Assembly: GCF_006337125.1 (NCBI RefSeq)
Contig: NZ_CP040887.1
Coordinates: 1,240,001-1,304,000 of the forward strand
Origin: Serinicoccus chungangensis
Lineage (GTDB): Bacteria > Actinomycetota > Actinomycetes > Actinomycetales > Dermatophilaceae
Reading direction: 5' to 3'
DNA: 64,000 nt
This document shows positions 27,621 to 35,416 of this stretch, piece by piece (position 1 is the first letter of the stretch; every line of letters starts with the position of its first letter). The translations under genes and the position numbers were made by a program. The notes under the pieces were generated by a model. That model saw only the letters and a list, made by a program, of their open reading frames with translations. It did not search any database and was not told the DNA's origin.

Positions 27621-28802
27621 ATGCGAGCACTCACATGGCAAGGACTCCAGGACGTCTCCGTCCAGGAGGTCCCCGATCCCGTCCTGCAGGACCCGACCGA
27701 CGCGATCGTCCGCGTCACCTCGACCGCGATCTGCGGCTCCGACCTGCACCTCTACAACGTGCTGGCGGCCTACCTGCACCCCGGTGACGTCCTCGGGCAC
27801 GAGTTCATGGGCGTCGTCGAGCAGGTGGGCAGCGCCGTCGACACCCTCGAGGTCGGCGACAAGGTCATCGTGCCGTTCAACATCAGCTGCGGGAAATGCT
27901 GGATGTGCGAGCGCGGCCTCTTCGCCCAGTGCGAGACCACGCAGAACGTCGACCAGGGCAAGGGCGCGAGCCTCTTCGGCTACACCGACCTCTACGGCGC
28001 GGTGCCCGGCGGGCAGGCCGAGCTGGTGCGGGTGCCGCACGCGGACTTCGGGCCGGTGCGGGTGGACCCGGCGTTGGCCGACGAGCGCGTGCTCTACCTC
28101 ACCGACATCCTCCCCACCGCGTGGCAGGGCATCGAGTATGCCGACGTGCCCGAGGGCGGCACCCTCGCCGTCATGGGTCTCGGGCCGGTCGGGCAGCTCG
28201 CCGTGCGCGCGGCCCGGCACCGTGGCCTGCGGGTCATCGGCGTCGACCTCGTCCCGGAGCGCAACGCGCTCGCGGCCCAGTGGGGCGCCGAGGTCGTGGA
28301 CCTGGCGTCGACGAAGGACGTGGGCGGAGCCATCCGTGACCTGACCGACGGGCGGGGCGCCGACGGCGTCCTCGAGGCGGTCGGCATGGAGGCGCACGGC
28401 AGCCCCGTGCTGGGCGCCGCGGTGTCGGCGGCCAAGCGGCTGCCCAAGCCGCTCGCCCGGGCCGCCATCGAGACCGCGGGGGTAGACCGGCTGGCGGCGC
28501 TGCACGCCTCCATCGACGCGGTCCGCCGCGGCGGCACCGTCTCGATCAGCGGCGTCTACGGCGGCATGGCCGACCCGATGCCGATGATGGAGCTCTTCGA
28601 CAAGGGCGTGCAGATGCGCATGGGGCAGTGCCACGTGCGCCGCTGGACCGACGAGCTCTACGAGCTGGTCAGCGGTGCCGAGGACGTCCTCGGGCTGGAG
28701 GACCTGGCGACCCACCGGGTGCCGCTGGAGCAGGCGCCGGAGATGTACAAGACGTTCAACGACAAGCAGGACCACTGCCTCAAGGTCGTGCTCACGCCGT
28801 AG
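27621..28802 (+). CDS. Zinc-dependent alcohol dehydrogenase (glutathione-independent formaldehyde dehydrogenase-like)
   Basis: A 393-residue MDR enzyme. The catalytic-zinc region is CGSDLHLY followed by GHEFMG. The structural-zinc loop has the Cys of ISCGKCWMCERGLFAQC. The NAD-binding Rossmann motif is VMGLGPVGQLAVRAA near 195. The long form with the extra loop after the structural zinc resembles formaldehyde and threonine dehydrogenase-like members. The substrate is not determinable. The 3' end overlaps the convergent SDR gene by 11 nt. Confidence 0.82.
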   Translation: MRALTWQGLQDVSVQEVPDPVLQDPTDAIVRVTSTAICGSDLHLYNVLAAYLHPGDVLGHEFMGVVEQVGSAVDTLEVGDKVIVPFNISCGKCWMCERGLFAQCETTQNVDQGKGASLFGYTDLYGAVPGGQAELVRVPHADFGPVRVDPALADERVLYLTDILPTAWQGIEYADVPEGGTLAVMGLGPVGQLAVRAARHRGLRVIGVDLVPERNALAAQWGAEVVDLASTKDVGGAIRDLTDGRGADGVLEAVGMEAHGSPVLGAAVSAAKRLPKPLARAAIETAGVDRLAALHASIDAVRRGGTVSISGVYGGMADPMPMMELFDKGVQMRMGQCHVRRWTDELYELVSGAEDVLGLEDLATHRVPLEQAPEMYKTFNDKQDHCLKVVLTP

Positions 28803-29793
28803 GGGCCGAGCCCGGGCCGCGCTGGTTGAAACGCTGCGCGGCCCGGCTGCCCAGGGTGGTGAGCCTGCTCACCACGCCGGACCCCAGCTGCTGCGCCGCG
28901 GTCCGCCCGGTCACCGGGCGGGCCGCGTCGCGGTCCGCGGGGGCGCCGGGCAGCAGCCGGGACGTCAGGCCCATGACCCGGATGGTGGTGGCGGGCATGA
29001 GGCCGTGCACCCGCATGCCGATCTTGGCCAGCGGCGTGAGGACGACCATCGGGCGGCCGCCGAGCACGGCGTCGACGATGCGGCGCGCCGCCCGCTCGGC
29101 GTCCATCGAGAGCAGGGGGAGCGAGGCGGCGGGGGCGAACCAGGCATACTCCGCGGCGCGGTCGCCGGTGAACTGCGCGTTCTCGTGGGATCCGGTGCGC
29201 ATGAGGCCGGGCAGGATCGTGGTGGCGGTGACCCCGGTGCCGGCGAGCTCGCTGGCCAGGCCCTGGGTGAAGCCGGCCACGCCGAACTTGGCGGTGGAGT
29301 AGGGGAGCAGGTGGGGCGGGGCGACGACGCCGCCGATGCTCGAGACCACGCCGAGCCGGCCGTGGCCGCGCTCGCGCATGCCGGGGAGCACCGACCAGAG
29401 GGTGTTGAGCGGCCCCATGAGCATGGTGCCGATCGCCTGGTCGAAGTGGTGGAAGGTCATGGTCTCGGCGGGGCCGACCTGGATGATGCCGGCCACGTGG
29501 ATGCACACCTCGGCCGGCCCGAGGTCGCTCTCGACCTGCGCCACCCAGGCCTGGACGGCGTCCCGGTCGGCGACGTCGCACTCGTAGGCGACGACCCGGC
29601 CGGCGTCGTCCCCGGCGTGCTCCCGGGCGCGGGTCTCGGCGATCTCGGCGCCGCGGCGCGTCTCCTCGAGGTGGCGGGCGCAGACGGCGACGTCGTAGCC
29701 GCGCTGGGCCAGCTGCTGGGCGACGAGGAGCCCCAGACCACGGGAGCCTCCCGCGACGAGGGAGACGGGGCGGGGGGTGTGGGGGGTGCTCAT
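28792..29793 (-). CDS. Short-chain dehydrogenase/reductase
   Basis: A 333-residue classical SDR with a C-terminal extension. The cofactor motif is VAGGSRGLGLLVA near residue 12, the core strand is HVAGIIQV, the catalytic Ser is in VVSSIGG, and the YxxxK is in PYSTAKFG. The C-terminal 60 or so residues hold a hydrophobic segment and a basic tail, suggesting membrane association. A leaderless -10 precedes the ATG at 29793. Confidence 0.82.
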   Translation of the reverse strand: MSTPHTPRPVSLVAGGSRGLGLLVAQQLAQRGYDVAVCARHLEETRRGAEIAETRAREHAGDDAGRVVAYECDVADRDAVQAWVAQVESDLGPAEVCIHVAGIIQVGPAETMTFHHFDQAIGTMLMGPLNTLWSVLPGMRERGHGRLGVVSSIGGVVAPPHLLPYSTAKFGVAGFTQGLASELAGTGVTATTILPGLMRTGSHENAQFTGDRAAEYAWFAPAASLPLLSMDAERAARRIVDAVLGGRPMVVLTPLAKIGMRVHGLMPATTIRVMGLTSRLLPGAPADRDAARPVTGRTAAQQLGSGVVSRLTTLGSRAAQRFNQRGPGSAPTA

Positions 29794-29799
29794 GCCTCC

Positions 29800-29805
29800 A
29801 CGCTA
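29800..29805 (-). promoter_or_regulatory. Leaderless -10 (TAGCGT) of the SDR gene
   Basis: On the minus strand TAGCGT is followed by GGAGGC and the ATG at 29793, an almost exact copy of the block before 27621. Confidence 0.55.
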
Positions 29806-29849
29806 GGAGGCGGCGGGGTATGCCGCTTGCTGAGTCGGTAGGCTGCTCC

Positions 29850-29855
29850 TAGCGT
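29850..29855 (+). promoter_or_regulatory. -10 (TAGCGT) upstream of the EVE-like gene
   Basis: CTCCTAGCGTGGGGGC lies 42 nt before the GTG at 29898, so here the same -10 block would give a leader of about 36 nt that includes the GGGAG ribosome site. Confidence 0.4.
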
Positions 29856-29897
29856 GGGGGCACGAGGTCCCTGTCCGGGGACGGGGAGGGAGATCAC

Positions 29898-30431
29898 GTG
29901 CCCATCGAGCGCGCGGACGTGGGCTGCTGGGTCGTGCGGGGCAACGCGGATGCGGGGGGCTCGACGACAGCCGCGGCGACCGCGACCGGCGGGACGACGG
30001 CCGCCGGCTCGACGCCGGCCACGACCGGGCCGGCGTCGCAGGAGTGGTGCCTGGCACGCACCTACCGGAGCCGCCTCGTCGAGCCGGGCGACCTCGTCGT
30101 GCGCTACCTCGGTGGCCAGAAGACACCCGGGATCGTCGAGCTCGGCCGGGTCACCCACCCCGTCGCCCCCGCGGCTGGTGACGACAAGCCCGTGGTGCGC
30201 TACGCCGCGGTGGCCCTGCGCGAGCCGGTCACCCGGCAGGTGCTCAAGGACGACCCGGTCCTGTCCGGGTGCGAGCTCATCCGGCTCGGCCGGGCGGCTA
30301 ACCCGCTGCACCTGACGCCGGAGGAGACGCTGGCGCTGACGGCATACCTCGAGACGAAGGACCTGGAGCGAGCCGGGTGGCCGCAGCGACGCGCCGAGAA
30401 CCCCTTTACACCGTCGGACCGCCAGGACTAG
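29898..30431 (+). CDS. Uncharacterised protein, probable EVE/PUA-like fold
   Basis: A 177-residue protein. The pattern fits a PUA-like EVE domain: an opening VGCWVVRGNADAG, then YRSRLVEPGDLVVRYLGGQKTPGIVELGRV, and a late ENPLHL-like stretch (AANPLHLTPEETLAL). EVE domains read modified bases in DNA or RNA and occur in restriction nucleases. A Thr/Ala/Gly-rich insert sits at about residues 20-45. The GTG at 29898 follows GGGAG. No nuclease domain is attached. Confidence in the fold is moderate. Confidence 0.5.
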   Translation: MPIERADVGCWVVRGNADAGGSTTAAATATGGTTAAGSTPATTGPASQEWCLARTYRSRLVEPGDLVVRYLGGQKTPGIVELGRVTHPVAPAAGDDKPVVRYAAVALREPVTRQVLKDDPVLSGCELIRLGRAANPLHLTPEETLALTAYLETKDLERAGWPQRRAENPFTPSDRQD

Positions 30432-30729
30432 CGTCCCTCCCACGCATCGTCTCCCGACGGACCTGACCGCCGGGGCTGGCGCCCGGTCCGGTGGACGGGC
30501 GCACCTCTCGGTCCCTCTCCAGGTGTGGACGTATGGCCGACCTGCTCGCCCCTCGCGACCTCGCCGCTCTCACCGACCCGCGGGCCGGTGGCATCGAGTG
30601 TCGGCGGCGGTTGCTCCGGTCCAGGACCTGCGATGCCGTAGTCCTGAAGTCCCACCGTGCCGGCGGCCGTGCCCGAGCCGACCGCCGGACCGGCGTCGTA
30701 GGCACGGACGTGGGGAGAGGAGGACACCG
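30432..30729. other. Non-coding stretch with no supported gene
   Basis: About 300 bases between the EVE-like gene and the acyltransferase gene. A reading frame on the plus strand (ATG near 30533) begins like a protein (MADLLAPRDLAALTDPRAGG) but turns into low-complexity Arg-rich sequence and is not supported. It may be a remnant. The acyltransferase ribosome site AGGAGG is at its end. Confidence 0.4.
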
Positions 30730-31797
30730 ATGTGGGACTTCACCCTGACGCCGACCCCCTTCACACCGCAGGAGGGGGACCTGCTCGCTGACGACCTCGT
30801 GCGGCAGGGGTCCGACCGGTCGCTGCTGGAGCTGCTCTCGGCGACGGTCGGGGTGAGCAGCCGGTGGACCCGGCCCAGGGTCCTGCGCGGGTTCGGCCCT
30901 GACGGCGACCTGCGCGGGGCGGCGGTCGTCTTCCTCTGCCGGGACGCCGGCCTGAGCTTCGGCATGACCGGGTTGGTCCGCTCGGGGCTCCGCCGGGGAC
31001 CGTCGATCTGGTACTGGGAGCGCACGTCGCTCGGGACCGACGGCCACGCCAGCCCCGGGCTCGTGGTGGATGGGGTGGACCGGGACGAGTTCCGGGACCA
31101 GGCGCTGCGCTGGTTGCGGCGCCGCCAGCTGCTGGGCGTCGTGGTCGAGGACCGGGCCGACCGGCCGCCGCGCGCCTCGCTCAGCACCCGCGGGCTCGGG
31201 GTCAGCAGGGTGTCCGTCGAGGCGACCGGGAACGCACCGCTGCTGGAGCAGCACCGCAATCTGTCCCGCAAGACGCGCAAGTTCCGGAGCCGCGGCGGGA
31301 CACTGCACCGCATCCAGGGAGCGTTGCCGGCAGACCTTCGCGAGACGCTGCTCGAGGCGTATGCCGTGCCGCGGCCCCTCAACCCTCCGTTCGTCGAGCT
31401 CTATCCTCAGATGGTCCGCGCCCACAGCGCGCTCGACTCCACGCACGCCTGGCACGTCGTCGCCGAGCTGGACGGCCGGCCCGTCGGCTACCACTCGTGG
31501 TGGCACAGCGGCCATACCCTCTCGTTGCTGTCCGGGGCGTTCGTCCGGCCCCCGGGCGGCACGGTGCATGCCTACGAGAACGTCCTGCTGGAGTCGATGG
31601 CCCTCGCCGGCGACCTCGGGTGCCGGACGGCGCAGCTCGGGCCCACGGTCAACGGCGTCAAGCGGGCTCTCTTCGGCAGCGACCCCACCGAGCTGCGCTT
31701 CGTCTCGGCCCTGCCGCCCATGCGCTGGGGCGTGGGCCTGGTCCTGCCGCACAGCTCCCTCGCGCCAGCCGCGATCGAGCGGGTCACCGGCGGATAG
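30730..31797 (+). CDS. GNAT/FemAB-like acyltransferase
   Basis: A 355-residue protein. The second half has the GNAT/BioF2-like pattern: LLEQHRNLSRKTRKFRSRGG, WHVVAELDGRPVGYHSWW, LSLLSGAFVRPPGGTVHAYENVLLESMALAG. The last stretch ends in TAQLGPTVNGVKRALFGS, a typical GNAT closing region. The N-terminal half could be a degenerate second GNAT fold, as in FemAB-type enzymes. The ATG at 30730 has AGGAGG 6 nt upstream. The acceptor is unknown. Confidence 0.6.
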   Translation: MWDFTLTPTPFTPQEGDLLADDLVRQGSDRSLLELLSATVGVSSRWTRPRVLRGFGPDGDLRGAAVVFLCRDAGLSFGMTGLVRSGLRRGPSIWYWERTSLGTDGHASPGLVVDGVDRDEFRDQALRWLRRRQLLGVVVEDRADRPPRASLSTRGLGVSRVSVEATGNAPLLEQHRNLSRKTRKFRSRGGTLHRIQGALPADLRETLLEAYAVPRPLNPPFVELYPQMVRAHSALDSTHAWHVVAELDGRPVGYHSWWHSGHTLSLLSGAFVRPPGGTVHAYENVLLESMALAGDLGCRTAQLGPTVNGVKRALFGSDPTELRFVSALPPMRWGVGLVLPHSSLAPAAIERVTGG

Positions 31798-31838
31798 GCG
31801 CAGGAGCTGTGATGCACGTTTTCACGGACGAGGCAGCG

Positions 31839-32786
31839 TCACCGTCGCGCGTCGAAGGCCGCGCGGACCTCGCGCGGGATGCGCCCGCGGTCGGACACGG
31901 CATACCCGTGCTGTCGCGCCCACTCACGGATCTCACCGGGGCTGGCGGTGCGGGCGGAGGTGAGGGGCGAGGCCTCTACCTCGACTTGGGTCTCCTCGCC
32001 GGCGTGGGAGAGCGCGGCGGCGAGGAAGCGGTAGGTCCACTCTTGGGCGAGCGCGCGGGTCTCGCAGAAGACGATGGGCACGGTGGGGAAGCGGGCCTGG
32101 CACTCGCCGAGCGCGTCGGCCACGACCGCGGGGCGGACGTGCTCGAGCTTGAAGACGGCGGAGTAGCGGTCCTCGACGACGACGGCCGCGGTGGGCAGCG
32201 AGGAGAGGTCGGCGAGCAGGTAGCGCATCCGGCCGCTGGTCAACGTGGAGACCAGGTCGACCAGGCTCTTGCGCTCGACCGAGGCGAGGACCCGGCCGGC
32301 CACCTCGACGGCGTAGTCGCCCGCCGGCAGCCCCTCGCGGCGGGTGGTGACCTGTTGGTGGTCGAAGGACCAGGCATACCGCTCATGGCTGTCGACGACG
32401 ATCTCCAGGGTAGTGATGCCCGAGCCCCGCGCCATGGGCAGGCTCACCCCCGGTCGCGCCTGCTTGGCGGTGCGCGCGGTCTGCCAGAAGACCGCCTCAC
32501 GACCGCGGGCTCGGGTCAGGACGAACTGCGAGCGGTTCTCCCGGCCGCGGTCGAGCACGAGGTCGATGCTGGCGCCGCGGCGCACGCACGAGCGGGTCGG
32601 GACGCGCTCCAGGAGGTCGGGCTCGCTCGGCCAGCCGGTCGCGCGGTGGCAGTAGACCTTGCCGGTCCGCGGCCACGTCTCCTTGGCCTTGAGCACGATG
32701 CCGTCCGGCCCGAGGGGGATGCGCAGCAGGTACGGGAGTCGCGAGCCGTCCTCGGGGTTGTGGGCGATGAGGAAGTCGTCCGGCAC
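31839..32786 (-). CDS. ERCC4-type nuclease fused to an Lsr2 DNA-binding domain
   Basis: A 315-residue protein. The region from about residue 125 to 250 is an ERCC4/XPF-type nuclease: IVVDSHERYAWSF, GDYAVEV, then VERKSLVDLVSTL, which holds the ERKxxxD active site. The last 35 residues (PGEIREWARQHGYAVSDRGRIPREVRAAFDA) match the AT-hook-like C-terminal domain of Lsr2, the actinobacterial xenogeneic silencer. The N-terminal 120 residues are unassigned. The fusion would direct a structure-specific nuclease to AT-rich or foreign DNA; this is inference. The GTG at 32786 has a leaderless -10. Confidence 0.85.
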   Translation of the reverse strand: MPDDFLIAHNPEDGSRLPYLLRIPLGPDGIVLKAKETWPRTGKVYCHRATGWPSEPDLLERVPTRSCVRRGASIDLVLDRGRENRSQFVLTRARGREAVFWQTARTAKQARPGVSLPMARGSGITTLEIVVDSHERYAWSFDHQQVTTRREGLPAGDYAVEVAGRVLASVERKSLVDLVSTLTSGRMRYLLADLSSLPTAAVVVEDRYSAVFKLEHVRPAVVADALGECQARFPTVPIVFCETRALAQEWTYRFLAAALSHAGEETQVEVEASPLTSARTASPGEIREWARQHGYAVSDRGRIPREVRAAFDARR

Positions 32787-32792
32787 GAGGTC

Positions 32793-32798
32793 AGGGTA
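32793..32798 (-). promoter_or_regulatory. Leaderless -10 (TACCCT) of the ERCC4-Lsr2 gene
   Basis: TACCCT on the minus strand, 6 nt before the GTG at 32786. It overlaps a copy of the octamer GGCATACC, which is over-represented across the window. Confidence 0.5.
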
Positions 32799-32817
32799 TG
32801 CCGCCGCTCAACCCATG

Positions 32818-32889
32818 CCGCGGACCCTGGCCGGGCTCACGTCGCGACTCGTGCCGCGGACCTTCACCAGGCACCCACCGCGGCTCGTG
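32818..32889 (+). repeat. Two tandem imperfect 36-bp repeats
   Basis: Copies at 32818-32853 and 32854-32889, each beginning CCGCGGACC and ending CTCGTG, with about ten differences. They lie between the ERCC4-Lsr2 gene start and the end of the DUF222-HNH gene. The second copy is followed by a partial third (TCGCAGCC). Confidence 0.6.
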
Positions 32890-32969
32890 TCGCAGCCACA
32901 TCGGGGCCGCTGTCATGGTGACGCGCAGGCCAGCGACCCGGCCCGCGCAGGGTCGGGTGTGGGGCGGGG

Positions 32970-34355
32970 TCATCGCAGTCTCCACCGGACACCGGTCGCG
33001 TCGACGTCGGCGGTGGTGTCGTGCTGGTGGACCCAGGTGTGGTGGCGGGGGCAGAGGAGGGCGTAGTTGCCCAGGTCTGATCGGCCACCTTGGGCCCAGT
33101 GGACGACGTGGTGGGCGTCGCACCAGGTCGCGGGCACGTGGCACCCGGGGAAGGTGCACCCGCCGTCCCGGTGGGCCAGGGCACGCCGCTGGCCCGGGGT
33201 GACGAGCCGTTTGGCGCGTCCGAGGTCCAGGATCTGCCCGGTCTCGCCGAGCACGGCGGGGATGATGTCGGCCTCGCACGCCAGCTGCCGCACCTGGTGG
33301 GCCGGGATTGCCCCGTCGTGCATCGTGTGCCCGGCACCGCCCAGGGCACCACGCAGCTCCTGCAGCCCGATGGTGACCATGACCTGCGCCTTGGGGGTCG
33401 TGGGCTGCCCCTGCGTTCCGGCCACCCCGCGCCGGAAGACGGTCATGAACGCGTCGTACCGCCGCTGCCCCGCCGTCCGCAGGTCCAGCTCCGCCACCGA
33501 CAGACCACCATCGCCGATGCCGCCTGCCTGAACAGCGTCGGCCTGCCTGGCGTCGCTCCCGATGCCGCGCCCCGGGACGCCATGTCGCCCGGTGTCGCCA
33601 CCCTGCGCGCCGTCCTCGCGCCGCACCGGCGCGGCCAGCGGTGACATCAGCACCGCCCGGATGGCCTCGTAGTCGGCGTCGCTTCCCACGGTGACCACGA
33701 ACCGGCGCAGCGACCCGTCCGCCAACGACGACTCGTGCACGTCCCGCAGCTCGTGCCGCGCCTGCGCGCGGGCGATCTGTTCCTTCTCGGACAGGCACGT
33801 CGCGACGAGCTTGGAGGTGATCCTGGCCAGGTCCTTCTCGTCGAACTCGGCCCGGCCCGCGGCGACCGTCAGCAGCTCGGTCGCCTGCACGTACTCGGCC
33901 TCCCCCAGGGCCGGGCGGATCCTCGTCAACGCCCGCAGGACCTGCGCCGCCCGGTGCACCGACACCGCCCCGCCCTGCACGGCGTCCGCCAACGGGGCGT
34001 GCACGCGCTGCTGGGCGGCGCGGGCGACCATCGCGATCTCGACCGCGGTCCGTGACGCCAGGCCCGGGCATACGCCCCGGACCCAGTCCACGTCGGAGAA
34101 CCCGGCCTCCTGGTGCAACCCGCGTGCCAGGCCCTCCCGGACCACCGCCACCAGCAACGCGTTCGTCCGCGCCGCCACCCCGTCCAGGGCGCCCAGCACC
34201 TCACCCAGCTCACGCTCCTGCAACAACGCCGGCGACACCAACGCCGTTGCGGACCGCTCGACCGCGTCAACCACCTGCGACACGGCCGCAACCGCACCAC
34301 CCCCGGCGCCGCCGTCCCGGCCGCCGGTGGCCTCACTGCCCCAACTACCCCTCAT
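32970..34355 (-). CDS. DUF222 domain HNH endonuclease (13E12-repeat type)
   Basis: A 461-residue protein of the family abundant in actinobacterial genomes. The DUF222 domain spans about residues 25-330, with LGEVLGALDGVAARTNALL and the typical LASRTAVEIAMVARAA. The HNH site follows with RALAHRDGGCTFPGC, WCDAHHVVHWAQGGRSDLGN and LLCPRHHTWVH. The role is unknown; a link to mobile DNA or repair is often suggested. A Gly-rich insert lies at about 230-270. The ATG at 34355 has a leaderless -10. Confidence 0.9.
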   Translation of the reverse strand: MRGSWGSEATGGRDGGAGGGAVAAVSQVVDAVERSATALVSPALLQERELGEVLGALDGVAARTNALLVAVVREGLARGLHQEAGFSDVDWVRGVCPGLASRTAVEIAMVARAAQQRVHAPLADAVQGGAVSVHRAAQVLRALTRIRPALGEAEYVQATELLTVAAGRAEFDEKDLARITSKLVATCLSEKEQIARAQARHELRDVHESSLADGSLRRFVVTVGSDADYEAIRAVLMSPLAAPVRREDGAQGGDTGRHGVPGRGIGSDARQADAVQAGGIGDGGLSVAELDLRTAGQRRYDAFMTVFRRGVAGTQGQPTTPKAQVMVTIGLQELRGALGGAGHTMHDGAIPAHQVRQLACEADIIPAVLGETGQILDLGRAKRLVTPGQRRALAHRDGGCTFPGCHVPATWCDAHHVVHWAQGGRSDLGNYALLCPRHHTWVHQHDTTADVDATGVRWRLR

Positions 34356-34651
34356 AGAACAAATGTACGAGCCAGGTCTGACATACCTCACCAATGACGG
34401 ACGCGGACGCACCTCGGGCCTTCGGCCACTGACGGCGCCTCAGCAAGGTCAGTCGGGCCTTGCGCCGCTGACAGGTCATGGGCGGCTCTCACCGGGAGTC
34501 GAACGCCGCGCGGAACGTGCGCGAGAGGCCCCCTACCGTCCCACGTGCCGTCGTGGACTGGTGGGCGATGAGAGCCAGCATCCGGCACGGAATGCGAGTC
34601 TGACGTAGGTCGTCCGACGTTCCGGCCGGGTCCGACGCTCAACCGCAGGTC
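34356..34651. other. Intergenic stretch of about 296 bases
   Basis: No supported gene. It holds the -10 of the HNH gene at its left end. It also holds a 20-bp imperfect direct repeat (GGGCCTT...CTGAC at 34416-34435 and 34455-34474). The segment ACCGGGAGTCGAACG near 34491 reads like part of a tRNA T-arm on the minus strand, but its stem does not pair. Confidence 0.4.
34362..34367 (-). promoter_or_regulatory. Leaderless -10 (TACATT) of the DUF222-HNH gene
   Basis: TACATT on the minus strand, then TGTTCT and the ATG at 34355. Confidence 0.5.
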
Positions 34652-34852
34652 TCAGCGGGACACGTCCCACTCCTGGGCCTGAGCGTGCCGCCTGGCCCGG
34701 TCCCGCGCCAAGGCCCCGGATGCCTGCGCGAGCAGGAGACTCTCCTCGAGCCACTCGAGTCGTTGCGCCGGCGTCGTCGCCGCGCGCGCCCGGATGGCAG
34801 GCCCCGCGTCCGAGGTGCCGCACCAGAGGTCCTCAGCCTTGGTCGTGCTCAT
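34652..34852 (-). CDS. Small helical partner of the nucleotidyltransferase
   Basis: A 66-residue protein with a probable long helix (TPAQRLEWLEESLLLAQASGAL) and a charged C-terminus. It overlaps the end of the nucleotidyltransferase gene by 20 nt, so the pair is cotranscribed. Small helical proteins beside stand-alone nucleotidyltransferases are usually the partner of a toxin-antitoxin-like module. Family not identified. Confidence 0.6.
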   Translation of the reverse strand: MSTTKAEDLWCGTSDAGPAIRARAATTPAQRLEWLEESLLLAQASGALARDRARRHAQAQEWDVSR

Positions 34853-35354
34853 CCCTCACCACCCTAGGTGCGCTCGTCAGCTGCGACAACGCCTCGATGT
34901 CAGCCAGGTCCTGCGCGCGCCCGGAATGGCGTTTCATGGTCACCAGGTGCTCGACCGACGCCACGCGCACGGGGACACCGTCGACGTCGACGAGGTCCGA
35001 GGATGTGCGGAGGGCGGCGAAGGGCAGGGGGATGTCCGCCAGCAGATCCACCTCGCGCAGCGCGTCGGAGGGGTCGTGCAGCGTGAAGGCCACCAGGTTG
35101 CGCTCCTCCACCCAGGCGCGTCGGGTGTCCGGGTCGGCGAACTGTTCGGGTGCGACCGGGAGCCTGGGCACGAGCCCCTGCGCCTTGAGGACGTCGAGGG
35201 CGGCGGTGAGGTTGTCGGTCGTGAGGTCGAGCGCAAGGTCCAGGTCGACCGTCATGCGAGCGTGACCGCGCAGCACGACCGCGACGCCGCCGACGACCAC
35301 GTAGTCGACGCCCGCGTCGTTGAGAGCGTCCAGGAGATCCAGGATGCGGCGCAC
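34833..35354 (-). CDS. Stand-alone nucleotidyltransferase (MNT/DUF6036-like)
   Basis: A 173-residue protein with the minimal nucleotidyltransferase core: VVVGGVAVVLRGHARMTVDLDLAL holds the GG motif and the paired Asp, and DALREVDLLAD a third acidic site. VEHLVTMKRHSGRAQDLADIEAL is the common closing helix of AbiEii/DUF6036-type enzymes. The GTG at 35354 has a leaderless -10. With the overlapping small gene it makes a candidate toxin-antitoxin pair; which member is toxic is not known. Confidence 0.75.
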   Translation of the reverse strand: MRRILDLLDALNDAGVDYVVVGGVAVVLRGHARMTVDLDLALDLTTDNLTAALDVLKAQGLVPRLPVAPEQFADPDTRRAWVEERNLVAFTLHDPSDALREVDLLADIPLPFAALRTSSDLVDVDGVPVRVASVEHLVTMKRHSGRAQDLADIEALSQLTSAPRVVRDEHDQG

Positions 35355-35360
35355 GTCAGC

Positions 35361-35366
35361 ACCCTA
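35361..35366 (-). promoter_or_regulatory. Leaderless -10 (TAGGGT) of the nucleotidyltransferase gene
   Basis: TAGGGT on the minus strand is followed by 6 nt and the GTG at 35354. Confidence 0.5.
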
Positions 35367-35416
35367 TCGGCGACACGTCGCGGTATGAGGTCGTCCGAGC
35401 GGTCGGCGGACGTGGG

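Noticed and set aside
30491..30748. Reading frame starting MADLLAPRD near 30533
   Set aside because: Turns into Arg/Gly low-complexity sequence, has no ribosome site and overlaps the real acyltransferase start.
34486..34505. tRNA-like segment (ACCGGGAGTCGAACG, T-arm-like on the minus strand)
   Set aside because: The T-stem does not pair (CCGGG against CGCCG) and no anticodon or D-arm could be placed around it. At most a decayed remnant.
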